Part shown: one piece after another, positions 23,081-32,065 of the stretch
Layout of the letters: every line of letters starts with the position of its first letter
Position numbering within the stretch: position 1 is the first letter of the stretch
From: Hyphomicrobiales bacterium
Lineage (GTDB): Bacteria; Pseudomonadota; Alphaproteobacteria; Rhizobiales; Aestuariivirgaceae
Length of the DNA: 64,000 nt
Direction of reading: 5' to 3'
Assembly (NCBI GenBank): GCA_016792825.1
Contig: JAEUMI010000134.1
Span: 24,342 to 88,341, forward strand
Notes under the pieces: generated by a model
Told to the model about the DNA's origin: nothing
What the model saw: the letters and a program-made list of their open reading frames with translations, nothing else
The model's database searches: none
Made by a program: the position numbers and the translations under genes

Positions 23081-24592
23081 ATGCGGAGATCAGCGGCGAG
23101 ATTGCGAATGGCAGCGCAGACTTCGGAGCCAGAGGACCGGGGCCTGCACCATGGCCCAACTGCCCCATACAGTCTGCTGACTGAACAGCAGCTTGAAGAG
23201 GTATTCGCCGCCGCCCTCACCTTGCTGGCAGAAACTGGCGTTGTCTTTGAGCCTGGCACCGAGGCCGATGCGATGTTCCGCAATGCTGGCTGCAGCATCA
23301 GCCAAGACGGCATTGTCCGCATTCCCGCTGAAATCACAAGACGGGCACTGGATGCCACGGCCCGCAGCGCCAAACTGTGGAACCGTGACGGCACCAAGGC
23401 AATTGAGATTGACTGCAACCACACATGGTTTTTCCCGGGAATGACATGCATCAAAATTTTCGATTTCGAAACCGGGGAAGCGCGGGCAAGCACGCGCAAC
23501 GATCTGGCGATGATCACGCGGCTGGCGGACGGGCTTGCGAATATCGATGGGGTGTGCGTGGCCTGCAAGAACGTCTCCCGCACTGACGAATTTGGAGAAA
23601 TCGACGAATTCACGTGTATGATCGAAAATACGACAAAGCCGCTCGAGTATCTCTGCGAGAATGCGCGGTCGCTTGCAGCGGTAATCGAAATGGCGGCCAC
23701 GATTCGTGGTGGACACGAGAAACTGCGGCAAAAGCCCTACTTCCTACAAATCGTCACACCCCTGCCGCTCAACTACGCAGCGACCCACATTGAGCAGATC
23801 ATCATGGCGGCCCGCGCGGGAGTGCCGGTGAGCACCGGAACACTACCCATCGGCGGCGCGTCTTCACCGGTAACGATCGCTGGCTGCATGGCGCATAGCC
23901 TTGCCACTGACTTCGCCGGCATGATGCTGGCGCAACTCGCCAGCCCGGGTGCATTCTGCATTGGAAGTTCCGACGTTTGCTTCATGGAGCCAGCTACAGG
24001 CGCCATCGGCAGCTTCGCACTGGCCTCGCTTGCGGACATGGCGATGTGTCAGATACGCCGCAAACTGGGCCTTCCATCGCTGACCGGCATTGGCGGCCAT
24101 TCAGTGGCCAGGCGTTTTAATCAAGATGCGGTCTGGGAGATTTCCTCCAACATGACCCAAGCGTTCTATAGCCGGCCAGCAACCTGTGATTATCTTGGTT
24201 CACTCGATCAAGGCATGACCTACTCACCCCACGCCTTGCTTCTGTGCAATGAACTTGCCGGGCTCCTTCGAAATCTCTGGCGTGGAATTCCTGTTAACGA
24301 AGAGCAACTGGCGCTTGGCCTCGCAAAAGAAGTGGGACCTCGCGGCAATTATCTGGCTCATCGCCATACTGCGGTGAATTGCCGGGCACAGGTCTGGAAC
24401 TCGCGCTATTTCGGAGCGAATATTCCATTGAGCAATAGCGCAAAGCTAGACCAGGATTTGTTCGACCGCATTGATGCCGATCTTCGTGAACACCTGGAAA
24501 ATCATGTTCCCGCTGGATTGGCACCTCATATCCAGGTTAAATTAAAGATGATTCAGCAGCGCTATGAACGCGCCGGCTGTGGCCAAGGCTGA
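23081..24592 (+). CDS. MttB-superfamily methyltransferase, non-pyrrolysine type
   Basis: A 503-residue member of the trimethylamine methyltransferase (MttB/COG5598) superfamily. Methanogen MttB reads an in-frame amber codon as pyrrolysine; no such codon occurs here, so it belongs to the large non-pyrrolysine group, some members of which demethylate glycine betaine or other quaternary amines. TIM-barrel features such as AARAGVPVSTGTLPIGGASSPVTIAG and GIGGHSVARRFNQDA are seen. Start is ATG 23081, two codons inside a possible TTG start at 23075. No corrinoid protein or methyltransferase partner lies next to it, so the substrate and pathway are open. Confidence 0.8.
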   Translation: MRRSAARLRMAAQTSEPEDRGLHHGPTAPYSLLTEQQLEEVFAAALTLLAETGVVFEPGTEADAMFRNAGCSISQDGIVRIPAEITRRALDATARSAKLWNRDGTKAIEIDCNHTWFFPGMTCIKIFDFETGEARASTRNDLAMITRLADGLANIDGVCVACKNVSRTDEFGEIDEFTCMIENTTKPLEYLCENARSLAAVIEMAATIRGGHEKLRQKPYFLQIVTPLPLNYAATHIEQIIMAARAGVPVSTGTLPIGGASSPVTIAGCMAHSLATDFAGMMLAQLASPGAFCIGSSDVCFMEPATGAIGSFALASLADMAMCQIRRKLGLPSLTGIGGHSVARRFNQDAVWEISSNMTQAFYSRPATCDYLGSLDQGMTYSPHALLLCNELAGLLRNLWRGIPVNEEQLALGLAKEVGPRGNYLAHRHTAVNCRAQVWNSRYFGANIPLSNSAKLDQDLFDRIDADLREHLENHVPAGLAPHIQVKLKMIQQRYERAGCGQG

Positions 24593-24727
24593 AGCCATGC
24601 GCCGAATTTTTCCAGATTTGGTGGGTAGAGGATCGTAGTCCCGATGAAGTTTGGCCGAGTCAAGGGATTGAGCAGGTCCGCTACTGGGTTGGCACGGGCA
24701 CACCTTTGACCAAGCCGGTTGCCTGCT

Positions 24728-25537
24728 TCATTCGCTCCAGCGGCCGGCCATCCAGCCCGGGTTGATCAACCGGCCTTCGGGCCGGCCAATCCTGGAAATT
24801 GCCGCCATGTCACCGGGCGAAAGTTCAAATTCGAGGGATGCCAGGTTTGACAGCGCATTCTCACGTTTCGTGGTCATGGGCATGGCAACCACGTCCTGCT
24901 GGGTGATCCAGCGCAATACGACTTCAGAGGGTGGCCTTCCGATGCGCCTGGCAATATCCTGAATTGAATCCGGTTTCAGCGCTGCCCCCCGCCCCAGAGG
25001 ACTGTAGGCCGACAGCACAACGCCAAGTTTCCGCGCCTCGGCCAGCAGCGCGCTCTGGTCAAGCAAGGGGTGGAACTCCACCTGATTGTTGATGATTTTC
25101 CCGCCTGCCCGTTCATAAGCGCGGCGCATCATGTTTGGCGTGAAGTTGCTTACACCAATGTGGCGGGTCATTCCCTTTTGCATTTCCAGAACCAGACGCT
25201 CAACGGCGCCGTCAAATTCCTCTGCCGCCGGGGGCCAGTGAATGAGCAGCAAATCCGGCGGCCCGCCAAGATCATCCATTGAACGGGTCACGGAAGCGGC
25301 GAACCGGTCCGCAGGCAGGTTGTCCGGGTCAACCTTGGTGACAACGTAGAGATCTTCCCTGGGTACTCCGCAATCACGGAGAGCCCGGCCGACATCGGCT
25401 TCATTGCCATACATCTGCGCCGTGTCGATATGACGAATGCCAAGATCGATTGCGGTGCGGACGGTGCGGTAGGCTTCCTCGCCCTTCAGCGGAAAGGTTC
25501 CGCAACCGAGAATGGGTATTCCGTTCAGCGTTTTCAT
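24728..25537 (-). CDS. Aldo-keto reductase, 2,5-diketogluconate reductase-like
   Basis: A 269-residue NADPH-dependent aldo-keto reductase with a complete catalytic set: Asp and Tyr in DTAQMYGNE, Lys in VVTKV and His in LLIHWPP. The C-terminal cofactor loop reads MTTKRENALSNL. The short length and sequence style fit the bacterial AKR5/DkgA-like group, which reduces keto sugars and small carbonyls. I chose ATG 25537 because GGAAG lies just before it; ATG 25558 is further upstream. It is divergent from the next aldo-keto reductase and near sugar importer genes, so a role in sugar or polyol interconversion is likely. Confidence 0.85.
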   Translation of the reverse strand: MKTLNGIPILGCGTFPLKGEEAYRTVRTAIDLGIRHIDTAQMYGNEADVGRALRDCGVPREDLYVVTKVDPDNLPADRFAASVTRSMDDLGGPPDLLLIHWPPAAEEFDGAVERLVLEMQKGMTRHIGVSNFTPNMMRRAYERAGGKIINNQVEFHPLLDQSALLAEARKLGVVLSAYSPLGRGAALKPDSIQDIARRIGRPPSEVVLRWITQQDVVAMPMTTKRENALSNLASLEFELSPGDMAAISRIGRPEGRLINPGWMAGRWSE

Positions 25538-25638
25538 CTTCCGCACTCCCCTGACCATTCCAGCCCGTTGACGGTATCACATATTGCACCATCTGGTTAC
25601 TTATAGTAACCTTCCGCCTGATGCAACGGGAGAAGCGA

Positions 25639-26658
25639 ATGAACAAGATCACGCGGCGGAAATTTGGGCGGACCGGGCTCATGGTCACGGACATGGGCTT
25701 TGGCGCGGCCCCCATCGGCAATTTTCTCAAGCCCATTCCGGAAGAGGTCGCCGCTGCGATGGTGGAACACGCGTGGATTTCCGGGATGCGCTACTTTGAT
25801 ACCGCTCCGCTTTATGGTCACGGGCTTTCGGAACTGCGTCTTGGGCAGAACCTGCGCTGGAAGCCGCGAGACGAATTTGTCCTCTCCTCGAAGGTGGGCC
25901 GGCTCCTGACGCCAGCACCGCGGGCAAGCATCAGTTTCGCCCCGTGGGTCAACGCGGCACCATTCACGTTCCGCTTTGACTATTCTTACGACGGTGCGAT
26001 GCGCTCAGTTGAGGACACCTTGCAGCGCACGGCGCTTGAACGGATTGACATCGCCTTCATTCACGATTGCGATGTGTTCACCCACGGCGCAGCGCAACAG
26101 GCGATCTATTTCAAGCAGGCGATGGATGGAGCCTACAAGGCGCTTCTCAAGATGCGCGAGGAAGGCGTGGTCAAGGCCATCGGGTTTGGCGTCAATGAAT
26201 GGCAGGTTTGCCATGAGGCCCTGAAGCAAGGGGATTTCGATGGTTTCCTGCTTGCGGGGCGCTATACGCTGCTTGAACAGGACTCGCTCGATGAGTTCCT
26301 GCCACTGTGCGAAAAGCGCAATGCCGCGGTCGTAATAGGCGGCGGCCTCAACAGCGGAATCCTGGCGACAGGCGCGGTCCCCGGCGCCAAGTACAACTAT
26401 TCTCCCGCACCGCCCCACATCCTGGAGAAGGTGAAGAAGATTGAAGCAGTCTGCACCGAACACAAAGTGCCGCTGCCTGCGGCAGCGCTTCAATTCCTGC
26501 TGGCACACCCGGCCATCGCCTCGCATGTGCCGGGAACGCGGACCGTTGAACAAATGGAACAGAACATCGCCTGGATCAGCCATCCGATCCCGAAGGATTT
26601 CTGGCAGGACCTGAAGCACAAGGGCCTCCTCAGAAAGGATGCCCCCGTCCCTACTTGA
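25639..26658 (+). CDS. Aldo-keto reductase, D-threo-aldose 1-dehydrogenase-like
   Basis: A 339-residue aldo-keto reductase. The catalytic residues are Asp and Tyr in FDTAPLYGHG, Lys in LSSKVGR and His in FIHDCD. The GLSELRLGQNL stretch and the C-terminal HVPGTRTVEQMEQN cofactor loop are typical of bacterial L-fucose/D-threo-aldose dehydrogenases, which oxidise sugars at C1. Start is ATG 25639 behind GGGAGAAG. The stop overlaps by eight bases the end of the convergent permease gene. Confidence 0.85.
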   Translation: MNKITRRKFGRTGLMVTDMGFGAAPIGNFLKPIPEEVAAAMVEHAWISGMRYFDTAPLYGHGLSELRLGQNLRWKPRDEFVLSSKVGRLLTPAPRASISFAPWVNAAPFTFRFDYSYDGAMRSVEDTLQRTALERIDIAFIHDCDVFTHGAAQQAIYFKQAMDGAYKALLKMREEGVVKAIGFGVNEWQVCHEALKQGDFDGFLLAGRYTLLEQDSLDEFLPLCEKRNAAVVIGGGLNSGILATGAVPGAKYNYSPAPPHILEKVKKIEAVCTEHKVPLPAAALQFLLAHPAIASHVPGTRTVEQMEQNIAWISHPIPKDFWQDLKHKGLLRKDAPVPT

Positions 26659-27601
26659 TGACGAGCACCTTGGCGCGGTCCATGGTCACTGCCACGGCAG
26701 CCACGAGAATGAAGCCGAAGACGATTTGCTGGGCAAAGACCGATACGCCCATGAACGTCATGCCGATCCGCACGACCTGAACAATGAGGGCGCCCACGAA
26801 GGTGCGCCAGATAGAACCCACGCCGCCGGTAATGGCTGTGCCCCCCACCACGATGCAGGCAATTGCCGGCAGAAGAAACTCATTGGCCAGTGTGGGAGAG
26901 CCTGATCCCAGGCGGGCCGCCATGACGACGCCCGCGACACCCGCCATGGTGCCTGACAGGGTAAAGGCGGCGATCTTGGTGCGGTCCACATTGATACCGG
27001 AGGCAATCACCGCGCGCTCCTGGGCGCCGATTCCGCGGACAAGGCGGCCAAATGGCGTAAGCCCCAACACGGCACTCATTATGACAAGGAAGGCTGCCCC
27101 CACCCAGATTTCATTCGGTACGCCCAAGGCTTCGCCAATGGCCCAGTCGAGATAAGTGGCGCTCAGGTCGCCGGGGATATTCACGGACCTGGTCTGGGAA
27201 AACCAATTGCCGGCGCTGATCACCACCCCACTGACAGCGAGGGTTGCGATGAAGGACGGGATGCGGAACTTGGTCGACGCCAGGCCGCCAATGAATCCTG
27301 CGAGGGCGCCACCCAAAACAGCAAGCGGAATTGCCAGAAAGCCCAATTGCTGGAGATAGGCCGCGAGGATGCAACTGGCCATCGAGGCAACGGCCTGCAC
27401 CGACAGGTCAATGCCGCCCATCATGATGACGAGCGTTACCCCCGAGGCCATGAGGAACAGGGTCATCGTATCGGCCGTCACTGACAGGAAATTTCTGGCG
27501 GAGAAGAATCGGGGGTCATAAATGCCGACAATGAGAATGAGAACCGCAAGAACGATCAGCGGAAGCCAGGTTTGCAGGCGGGTTCGTTGCTCCTGTGTCA
27601 T
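26651..27601 (-). CDS. Sugar ABC transporter permease, RbsC type (second permease)
   Basis: A 316-residue permease with about nine membrane helices and the RbsC/BPD_transp_2 signatures IMMGGIDLSVQAV and VGGTAITGGVGS. It would form the membrane channel with the paralogous permease at 29114-30091 and the ATPase at 27603-29117. I start at ATG 27601, one base after the ATPase stop (TGA-T-ATG overlap zone). An upstream start would add residues from the ATPase region. It is the last gene of the reverse-strand importer operon. Confidence 0.9.
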   Translation of the reverse strand: MTQEQRTRLQTWLPLIVLAVLILIVGIYDPRFFSARNFLSVTADTMTLFLMASGVTLVIMMGGIDLSVQAVASMASCILAAYLQQLGFLAIPLAVLGGALAGFIGGLASTKFRIPSFIATLAVSGVVISAGNWFSQTRSVNIPGDLSATYLDWAIGEALGVPNEIWVGAAFLVIMSAVLGLTPFGRLVRGIGAQERAVIASGINVDRTKIAAFTLSGTMAGVAGVVMAARLGSGSPTLANEFLLPAIACIVVGGTAITGGVGSIWRTFVGALIVQVVRIGMTFMGVSVFAQQIVFGFILVAAVAVTMDRAKVLVIK

Positions 27602-27602
27602 A

Positions 27603-29117
27603 TCACACCATATGCCGCACGAGTTCCACCTGGGTCGGTTTTCCGCCAGGGGGCGCTTCAAAGCGCGCAGTAATTTCGCCGTCACGCATGACGAGGATCC
27701 GGTTGGACAGGCCAATCACTTCATCCAGCGTGTCGCCCAGTAGAATTACCGCAAGTCCTTCGGCGGTCATGTCGCGCACCAGTTCATAGACGTCTTCCTT
27801 TGAGCCCACGTCAATGCCGCGCGTGGGATGATCCAGGATCAGGACACGGACGCCGGCGATGCGCCACTTGGCGAGGACGACCTTTTGCTGGTTGCCGCCC
27901 GATAGGCTTCCAGCCGAAGTCGCTGTGGACGGCGTCTTGATCTTGAGTCTTGAAACCCAGTCGGCCGCCACCGCTTTTTCTGAAGAAAAACTGATAATGC
28001 CGCCTGATACGAATTTTGGAAGGGCGGCAAGCGTCATGTTCTCCGCCACACTGAAGGGGGCGACAAGGCCCTCCACCTTCCGTTCACTCGGTACAAGGCC
28101 AACGCCCTTGGCCGTTGCGTCATAGGCCGCTCCGAAGTGCACGGCGGTTCCATTGACCAGCAAGTTGCCGCCGTCAGGAGAGGTATGCCCGGCGAGACAG
28201 CGTGCCAGGTCTTCACGGCCAGAACCAATCACGCCGGCAATGCCCAGAACTTCGCCCTCATGAAGTTCAAAGCTGATGTTGGAAAAAGCTCCATCCCGGT
28301 TCAAATCCACGCATTCAAGCACGGTTTTTGCTGAGGGCGTGGCCTGGCGCGCCTCACGGTAGTATTCGTGATGCAGCTGGCGTCCCACCATGTGCTGGTG
28401 CAGTTCCTTGACGGTGGCATCCTTTGCGGCCAGCTCCTGGACAATCTGGCCGTCCCGCATGACATAGACACGGTCCGAGATTTCAAGCACCTCCTCGAGA
28501 CGGTGCGAAATGAATACGATGGAAGCCCGCTGCTTCAGATCGCCGATGATCCTGAAGAGCAGTTCGATTTCCTTTTGCTCAAGGACTGACGTGGGTTCGT
28601 CAAGGAGGATCGTAACATCTGTCTTGATGCGGCTGTCGAGAGAAAGCGCCTTGGCGATCTCGATCATCTGCCTGTCGGCAAAGGAGAGATCGGCGCAGCG
28701 CATGGCGGGATGGGTGCTGAGATGGACCTTCTTCAATTCCTCTGCCGCTGCCGCATTCATACGCGATTTGGAGATGAGGCCAAAGCGCAGGAACTCCTCT
28801 TCGCGGCCGAGGAAGATGTTTTCCGCAACGGTCAGGGTGGGCAGGATCGACTGCTCCTGGAAGACCATAGCAATGCCGGAATCAAAGGCATGGCGCGGCG
28901 AAGTGATGATAATTTCCCGGCCGTCTACCAGGACTTTCCCTTCGTCAGGCTGATAAATGCCATTCAGAACCTTGAGCAAGGAGGATTTTCCAGCACCGTT
29001 TTCCCCAATGAGGCCCACGACTTCGCCCTTGTTGATATGGAAGCTGACATTATCCAGCGCCTTCACGCCGGGGAAGGATTTCGAGACATTGCGGACTTCA
29101 AGGACTGGCTGCATCAT
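27603..29117 (-). CDS. Sugar ABC transporter ATPase, RbsA type, two nucleotide-binding domains
   Basis: A 504-residue double ATPase. The first half has a good Walker A (GENGAGKSS) and Walker B (ILLDEPTS), with a variant signature, LSFADRQ. The second half has a degenerate Walker A (GVIGSGRED), a canonical LSGGNQQ signature, and a Walker B reading ILDHPTRG, in which His stands in place of the catalytic Glu. Unequal halves are common in this family. It overlaps the upstream permease by four bases (ATGA). Confidence 0.93.
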   Translation of the reverse strand: MMQPVLEVRNVSKSFPGVKALDNVSFHINKGEVVGLIGENGAGKSSLLKVLNGIYQPDEGKVLVDGREIIITSPRHAFDSGIAMVFQEQSILPTLTVAENIFLGREEEFLRFGLISKSRMNAAAAEELKKVHLSTHPAMRCADLSFADRQMIEIAKALSLDSRIKTDVTILLDEPTSVLEQKEIELLFRIIGDLKQRASIVFISHRLEEVLEISDRVYVMRDGQIVQELAAKDATVKELHQHMVGRQLHHEYYREARQATPSAKTVLECVDLNRDGAFSNISFELHEGEVLGIAGVIGSGREDLARCLAGHTSPDGGNLLVNGTAVHFGAAYDATAKGVGLVPSERKVEGLVAPFSVAENMTLAALPKFVSGGIISFSSEKAVAADWVSRLKIKTPSTATSAGSLSGGNQQKVVLAKWRIAGVRVLILDHPTRGIDVGSKEDVYELVRDMTAEGLAVILLGDTLDEVIGLSNRILVMRDGEITARFEAPPGGKPTQVELVRHMV

Positions 29118-30091
29118 TTCACCACATCAAGGCGCGAACGATCGAGGGCCAGCGCCACGGCGGCAATGATCAGCAGGCCCTGCACGCCTTGCTGCACATA
29201 AGGCTCGACCCCCATCAGAACCAGGCCATTGGCCAGCACAACGACGATGAAAACGCCAATGACCGAATTGATTACGGAGCCAACGCCGCCGGAGAGCGCC
29301 GTTCCGCCGACAACAACGGCGGTAATCGTGGTGAAGAGCCGGCCCTGACTGATCAGGGCATGGCCCTGGCCAAATTGCGCCGCGGCAAGCACCCCGCCCA
29401 GGCCATAAAACAGGCCGGCAATGCCGAAAATGAGGATCCGTGTGCGTTCGATGGGAATGCCGGCGTGGCGCGCCGTCATTTCATCCGTGCCGATGGCATA
29501 AAGCCAGCGCCCCAGGCGCGTGCGTTCCTGAATGACATAGGCAACCGCCACTGCAACGGCGGCAATCCATACGGCCATCGGGATTTCCAATACGCGGCCA
29601 AGGGAGAGAAAGCGAAAGGTCGGGTCTGATATACGGACTGTGGTGCCGCCCAGAATCGTCGTGGCGACACCAACTCCAGCGAAGCCCACACCAAGCGTTG
29701 TCATGAAGGATGGAGTTTTCAGTTTTATGTGGAGAACGCCGTTGAGCAGCCCCATCATACCGCCCACAGCCACGGCAATGGGCACGGCCCAGAGGCTGAG
29801 CGCATAGGGCGATATATCGTTCAGAACCAGGAGGCTCACAATCACGGCAGTCAGCGCCACCACACCTTCAATGGACAGATCAATGCTACCCATGAGAATG
29901 ATGAACGTAGCCCCCATGCAAAGCACGATGGGAATCGCGGCCGAGTTCAGCAGCCGGATGAAGTTGCCGAAGGTGAGGAAATTACCGTTGAACAGGCTGA
30001 TGAGAATGCACAGCGCAAGCAGCACCACGACCGGCGCCCATCTGCGCCAATGCCCAAGGAGATTTCCGTTTGACACTGAAACCGGCTTCAC
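29114..30091 (-). CDS. Sugar ABC transporter permease, RbsC type (first permease)
   Basis: A 325-residue membrane protein of the RbsC family with about nine helices. The signatures ILMGSIDLSIEGV and VGGTALSGGVGS near residue 265 match those of the second permease. Two different RbsC-like subunits probably form a heterodimeric channel. It is the first gene after the binding protein, separated from it by a 74-base gap that holds a hairpin. Confidence 0.92.
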   Translation of the reverse strand: MKPVSVSNGNLLGHWRRWAPVVVLLALCILISLFNGNFLTFGNFIRLLNSAAIPIVLCMGATFIILMGSIDLSIEGVVALTAVIVSLLVLNDISPYALSLWAVPIAVAVGGMMGLLNGVLHIKLKTPSFMTTLGVGFAGVGVATTILGGTTVRISDPTFRFLSLGRVLEIPMAVWIAAVAVAVAYVIQERTRLGRWLYAIGTDEMTARHAGIPIERTRILIFGIAGLFYGLGGVLAAAQFGQGHALISQGRLFTTITAVVVGGTALSGGVGSVINSVIGVFIVVVLANGLVLMGVEPYVQQGVQGLLIIAAVALALDRSRLDVVK

Positions 30092-30125
30092 AGCGTTCTC
30101 CCGCCCTTAAGGGACCAATAGATTA

Positions 30126-30146
30126 GCCGGGTGCCAGGCACCCGGC
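30126..30146 (-). repeat. Stem-loop between binding protein and permease genes
   Basis: GCCGGGTGC and GCACCCGGC form a perfect 9-base stem around a 3-base loop. On the reverse strand, only a short TAATCTATT tract follows, so it is a weak terminator or a 3'-end stabiliser rather than a full stop. Such hairpins let the binding protein be made in excess of the permeases. Confidence 0.7.
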
Positions 30147-30165
30147 CATAGGTCATTGCGGAAGT

Positions 30166-31257
30166 TCAGCTGCGATACTGGATCTGGCCGGTCGCCTTGC
30201 CCCAGAGATCGTTGTAGTCCACCTTGGGAGGATTGTTCTTGTAGTCCGCCACCGTATCCTTGGACACGATTATGCCGGTGCCATAGAATTCGCGGTGTTC
30301 GCGGGGTTCCTTGGTGATGTCGATCTTGCCTGTGGCGTGGGCATAGGGAATGGCAAGGCCCATGCCGCCAGTCCAAATGGGATCCCAGGCAACCGTGCCC
30401 GCGAATTCACCTGCTTCGATGGCCGTGACGGCAGCGTCAATGCCGTCAATTCCAACGACCGGCACTTTACCTGCCAGGCCGTTCTGGCGAAGGGCTTCGA
30501 GAGCGCCCATGCCCATGCCGTCATTGGCGGCGAACACGCCCTTGACCTGATCGCCAAAGCGCGTGAGCCAGGCCTGGGTAATGTCGAAGGCCTTTTGCTC
30601 GTTCCAGTCGGCAGGCTGGAAGTCAAGGAGAGTCACCTTGCCGTTGGTCTTGGCAATGGCGTTGTCGAGGCCGAGCTTGCGCTCGATCGCGGGGACGTTG
30701 GACAGAATTCCGCCCAGCGCCACGATGCCGCCCTCGCCGCCGAATGCCTTGAACAGCTCGTTGGCGATGGCCTCAGCCGTCGGCACGCCGTCAAAGGACA
30801 TGTGGGCCACATAATTCGGGTCGAAGTCCCAGGGATGCAAATCGTCGGGCTTATTCCACTGGGTGACGACGAAGCCACCTGCCTTTTTCACTTCTTCCAC
30901 GATTACCCGGGCGTCAGGCGAGTCATTGGGATCGACGTTGAGGATCAGTTTTCCGCCGGTGCGCTGGAGAAGCGCCCTGATATCCGAGACGCCCTTTTCA
31001 GAGTTTCCTTCGGTGGCCAGCGTTTCATAGGTGGCGCCAATGGACTTGGCGAAATCCGCGCCGCCCTTGGCGAAGCTGGCGTGATAGGGATTTGCCACAG
31101 AGCGCATGGAATTGGCGAGTGTCCAGGTGGTTTCCTGGGCAATCGCCGGCATGGGGAACGAACTTCCGAACACGCCAAGCGCGGCAGCGCCTTTCAGAAT
31201 CGTGCGGCGGTTCAGGCGGGCATTCACGTTAACGGTTTCAGTCTTCTTGCTAGCCAT
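30166..31257 (-). CDS. Periplasmic sugar-binding protein, RbsB/LacI-like fold
   Basis: A 363-residue binding protein of the periplasmic-binding-protein 4 (RbsB-like) class. The N terminus has a Tat-type signal, RRTILKGAAALGVFGSS, ending near AIAQ at residue 40. The two-lobe core shows SFAKGGADFAKSIGA, LILNVDPNDSPDA, GVFAANDGMGMGALEAL and VVGIDGIDAAVTAI. It is the first gene of the reverse operon with the two permeases and the ATPase. The ligand cannot be told from sequence, but the nearby isomerases suggest a four- or five-carbon sugar or polyol. Confidence 0.9.
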   Translation of the reverse strand: MASKKTETVNVNARLNRRTILKGAAALGVFGSSFPMPAIAQETTWTLANSMRSVANPYHASFAKGGADFAKSIGATYETLATEGNSEKGVSDIRALLQRTGGKLILNVDPNDSPDARVIVEEVKKAGGFVVTQWNKPDDLHPWDFDPNYVAHMSFDGVPTAEAIANELFKAFGGEGGIVALGGILSNVPAIERKLGLDNAIAKTNGKVTLLDFQPADWNEQKAFDITQAWLTRFGDQVKGVFAANDGMGMGALEALRQNGLAGKVPVVGIDGIDAAVTAIEAGEFAGTVAWDPIWTGGMGLAIPYAHATGKIDITKEPREHREFYGTGIIVSKDTVADYKNNPPKVDYNDLWGKATGQIQYRS

Positions 31258-31292
31258 TTTTAATCCTCCCGATTTTTTGGCCTTTACTGCAC

Positions 31293-31302
31293 TAACTAGT
31301 TA
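31293..31302. promoter_or_regulatory. Candidate TetR operator
   Basis: TAACTAGTTA is a perfect 10-base palindrome in the divergent gap between the sugar-binding protein (start 31257) and the TetR-type gene (start 31391). It is short for a TetR site, but the position fits control of both sides. Support is by position and symmetry only. Confidence 0.35.
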
Positions 31303-31390
31303 CTTCATTATACGGAATAGTCAAGTACCCCGGGAGGGGGCCGGGCAAAGGAAGGCTTGCGATTGCCGGGCAATTCGGGAAGTTAAAAGA

Positions 31391-32065
31391 ATGACCGTTG
31401 CACCATCAGCCGAGTCGGCAGCGCCTGCGAAGCCAAATGGCGGCATTCGCCGTGATGCCGAGATGACGCGAAAGCGGATTCTTGCCGCCGCAACGGTCGA
31501 GTTTGCGCGCAAGGGATTGGGGGGGGCGCGCGTCGACGAAATCGCGGTACGCTCAAAGTCGAACAAGCGCATGATCTATCATTATTTCGGCAGCAAGGAG
31601 AAGTTGTTCACCGCGGTGCTTGAAGCGGCCTATCTGGGAATCCGCACCGCAGAGCAAACGCTTCACCTCACCGAACTCGAGCCAGAAGATGCAATTGTAA
31701 CGCTGGTCCGCTTCACCTGGAAATACTATCTCGATCATCCGGAGTTCCTCACCCTGGTCAACAGCGAGAACCTGCACCGTGCAAGGCACCTCAAAACATC
31801 GGAAGTGATCCGCAGCTCGAGCGGGAAATTCGTGCAGATGGTGAAGGCCATTCTTGATCGCGGCGTTGCCAAGGGCGTGTTCCGGAAAGGAGTTGATCCG
31901 GTGCAGCTGAATATTACCATCGCTGCCATCGGCTACTACTATCTGAACAACCGATTCACCGGATCCATCGTTTTTGAACGTGATTACATGTCGCCGGAAA
32001 ACCTCGATGCACGCCTGGCCTTCAATGTGGATACGATCCTCAGGCTGGTGAGAAAAGCACCATGA
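31391..32065 (+). CDS. TetR-family regulator
   Basis: A 224-residue TetR protein. The N-terminal helix-turn-helix spans about residues 25-75 ([24 protein letters not shown], then [19 protein letters not shown]). The C-terminal ligand domain resembles the TetR_C group linked to fatty-acid or CoA metabolism, though this is weak. ATG 31391 was chosen because longer starts extend through the divergent promoter. Its stop overlaps the acyl-CoA dehydrogenase start (ATGA), so it probably controls this operon and perhaps the divergent sugar importer. Confidence 0.88.
   Translation: MTVAPSAESAAPAKPNGGIRRDAEMTRKRILAAATVEFARKGLGGARVDEIAVRSKSNKRMIYHYFGSKEKLFTAVLEAAYLGIRTAEQTLHLTELEPEDAIVTLVRFTWKYYLDHPEFLTLVNSENLHRARHLKTSEVIRSSSGKFVQMVKAILDRGVAKGVFRKGVDPVQLNITIAAIGYYYLNNRFTGSIVFERDYMSPENLDARLAFNVDTILRLVRKAP

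Noticed and set aside
23081-24592. Pyrrolysine-type MttB
   Set aside because: There is no in-frame TAG and no pyl genes in the window.
30295-31263. 322-codon forward frame opposite the sugar-binding protein
   Set aside because: The reverse-strand binding protein has a Tat signal and full fold; the forward frame has no recognisable feature.
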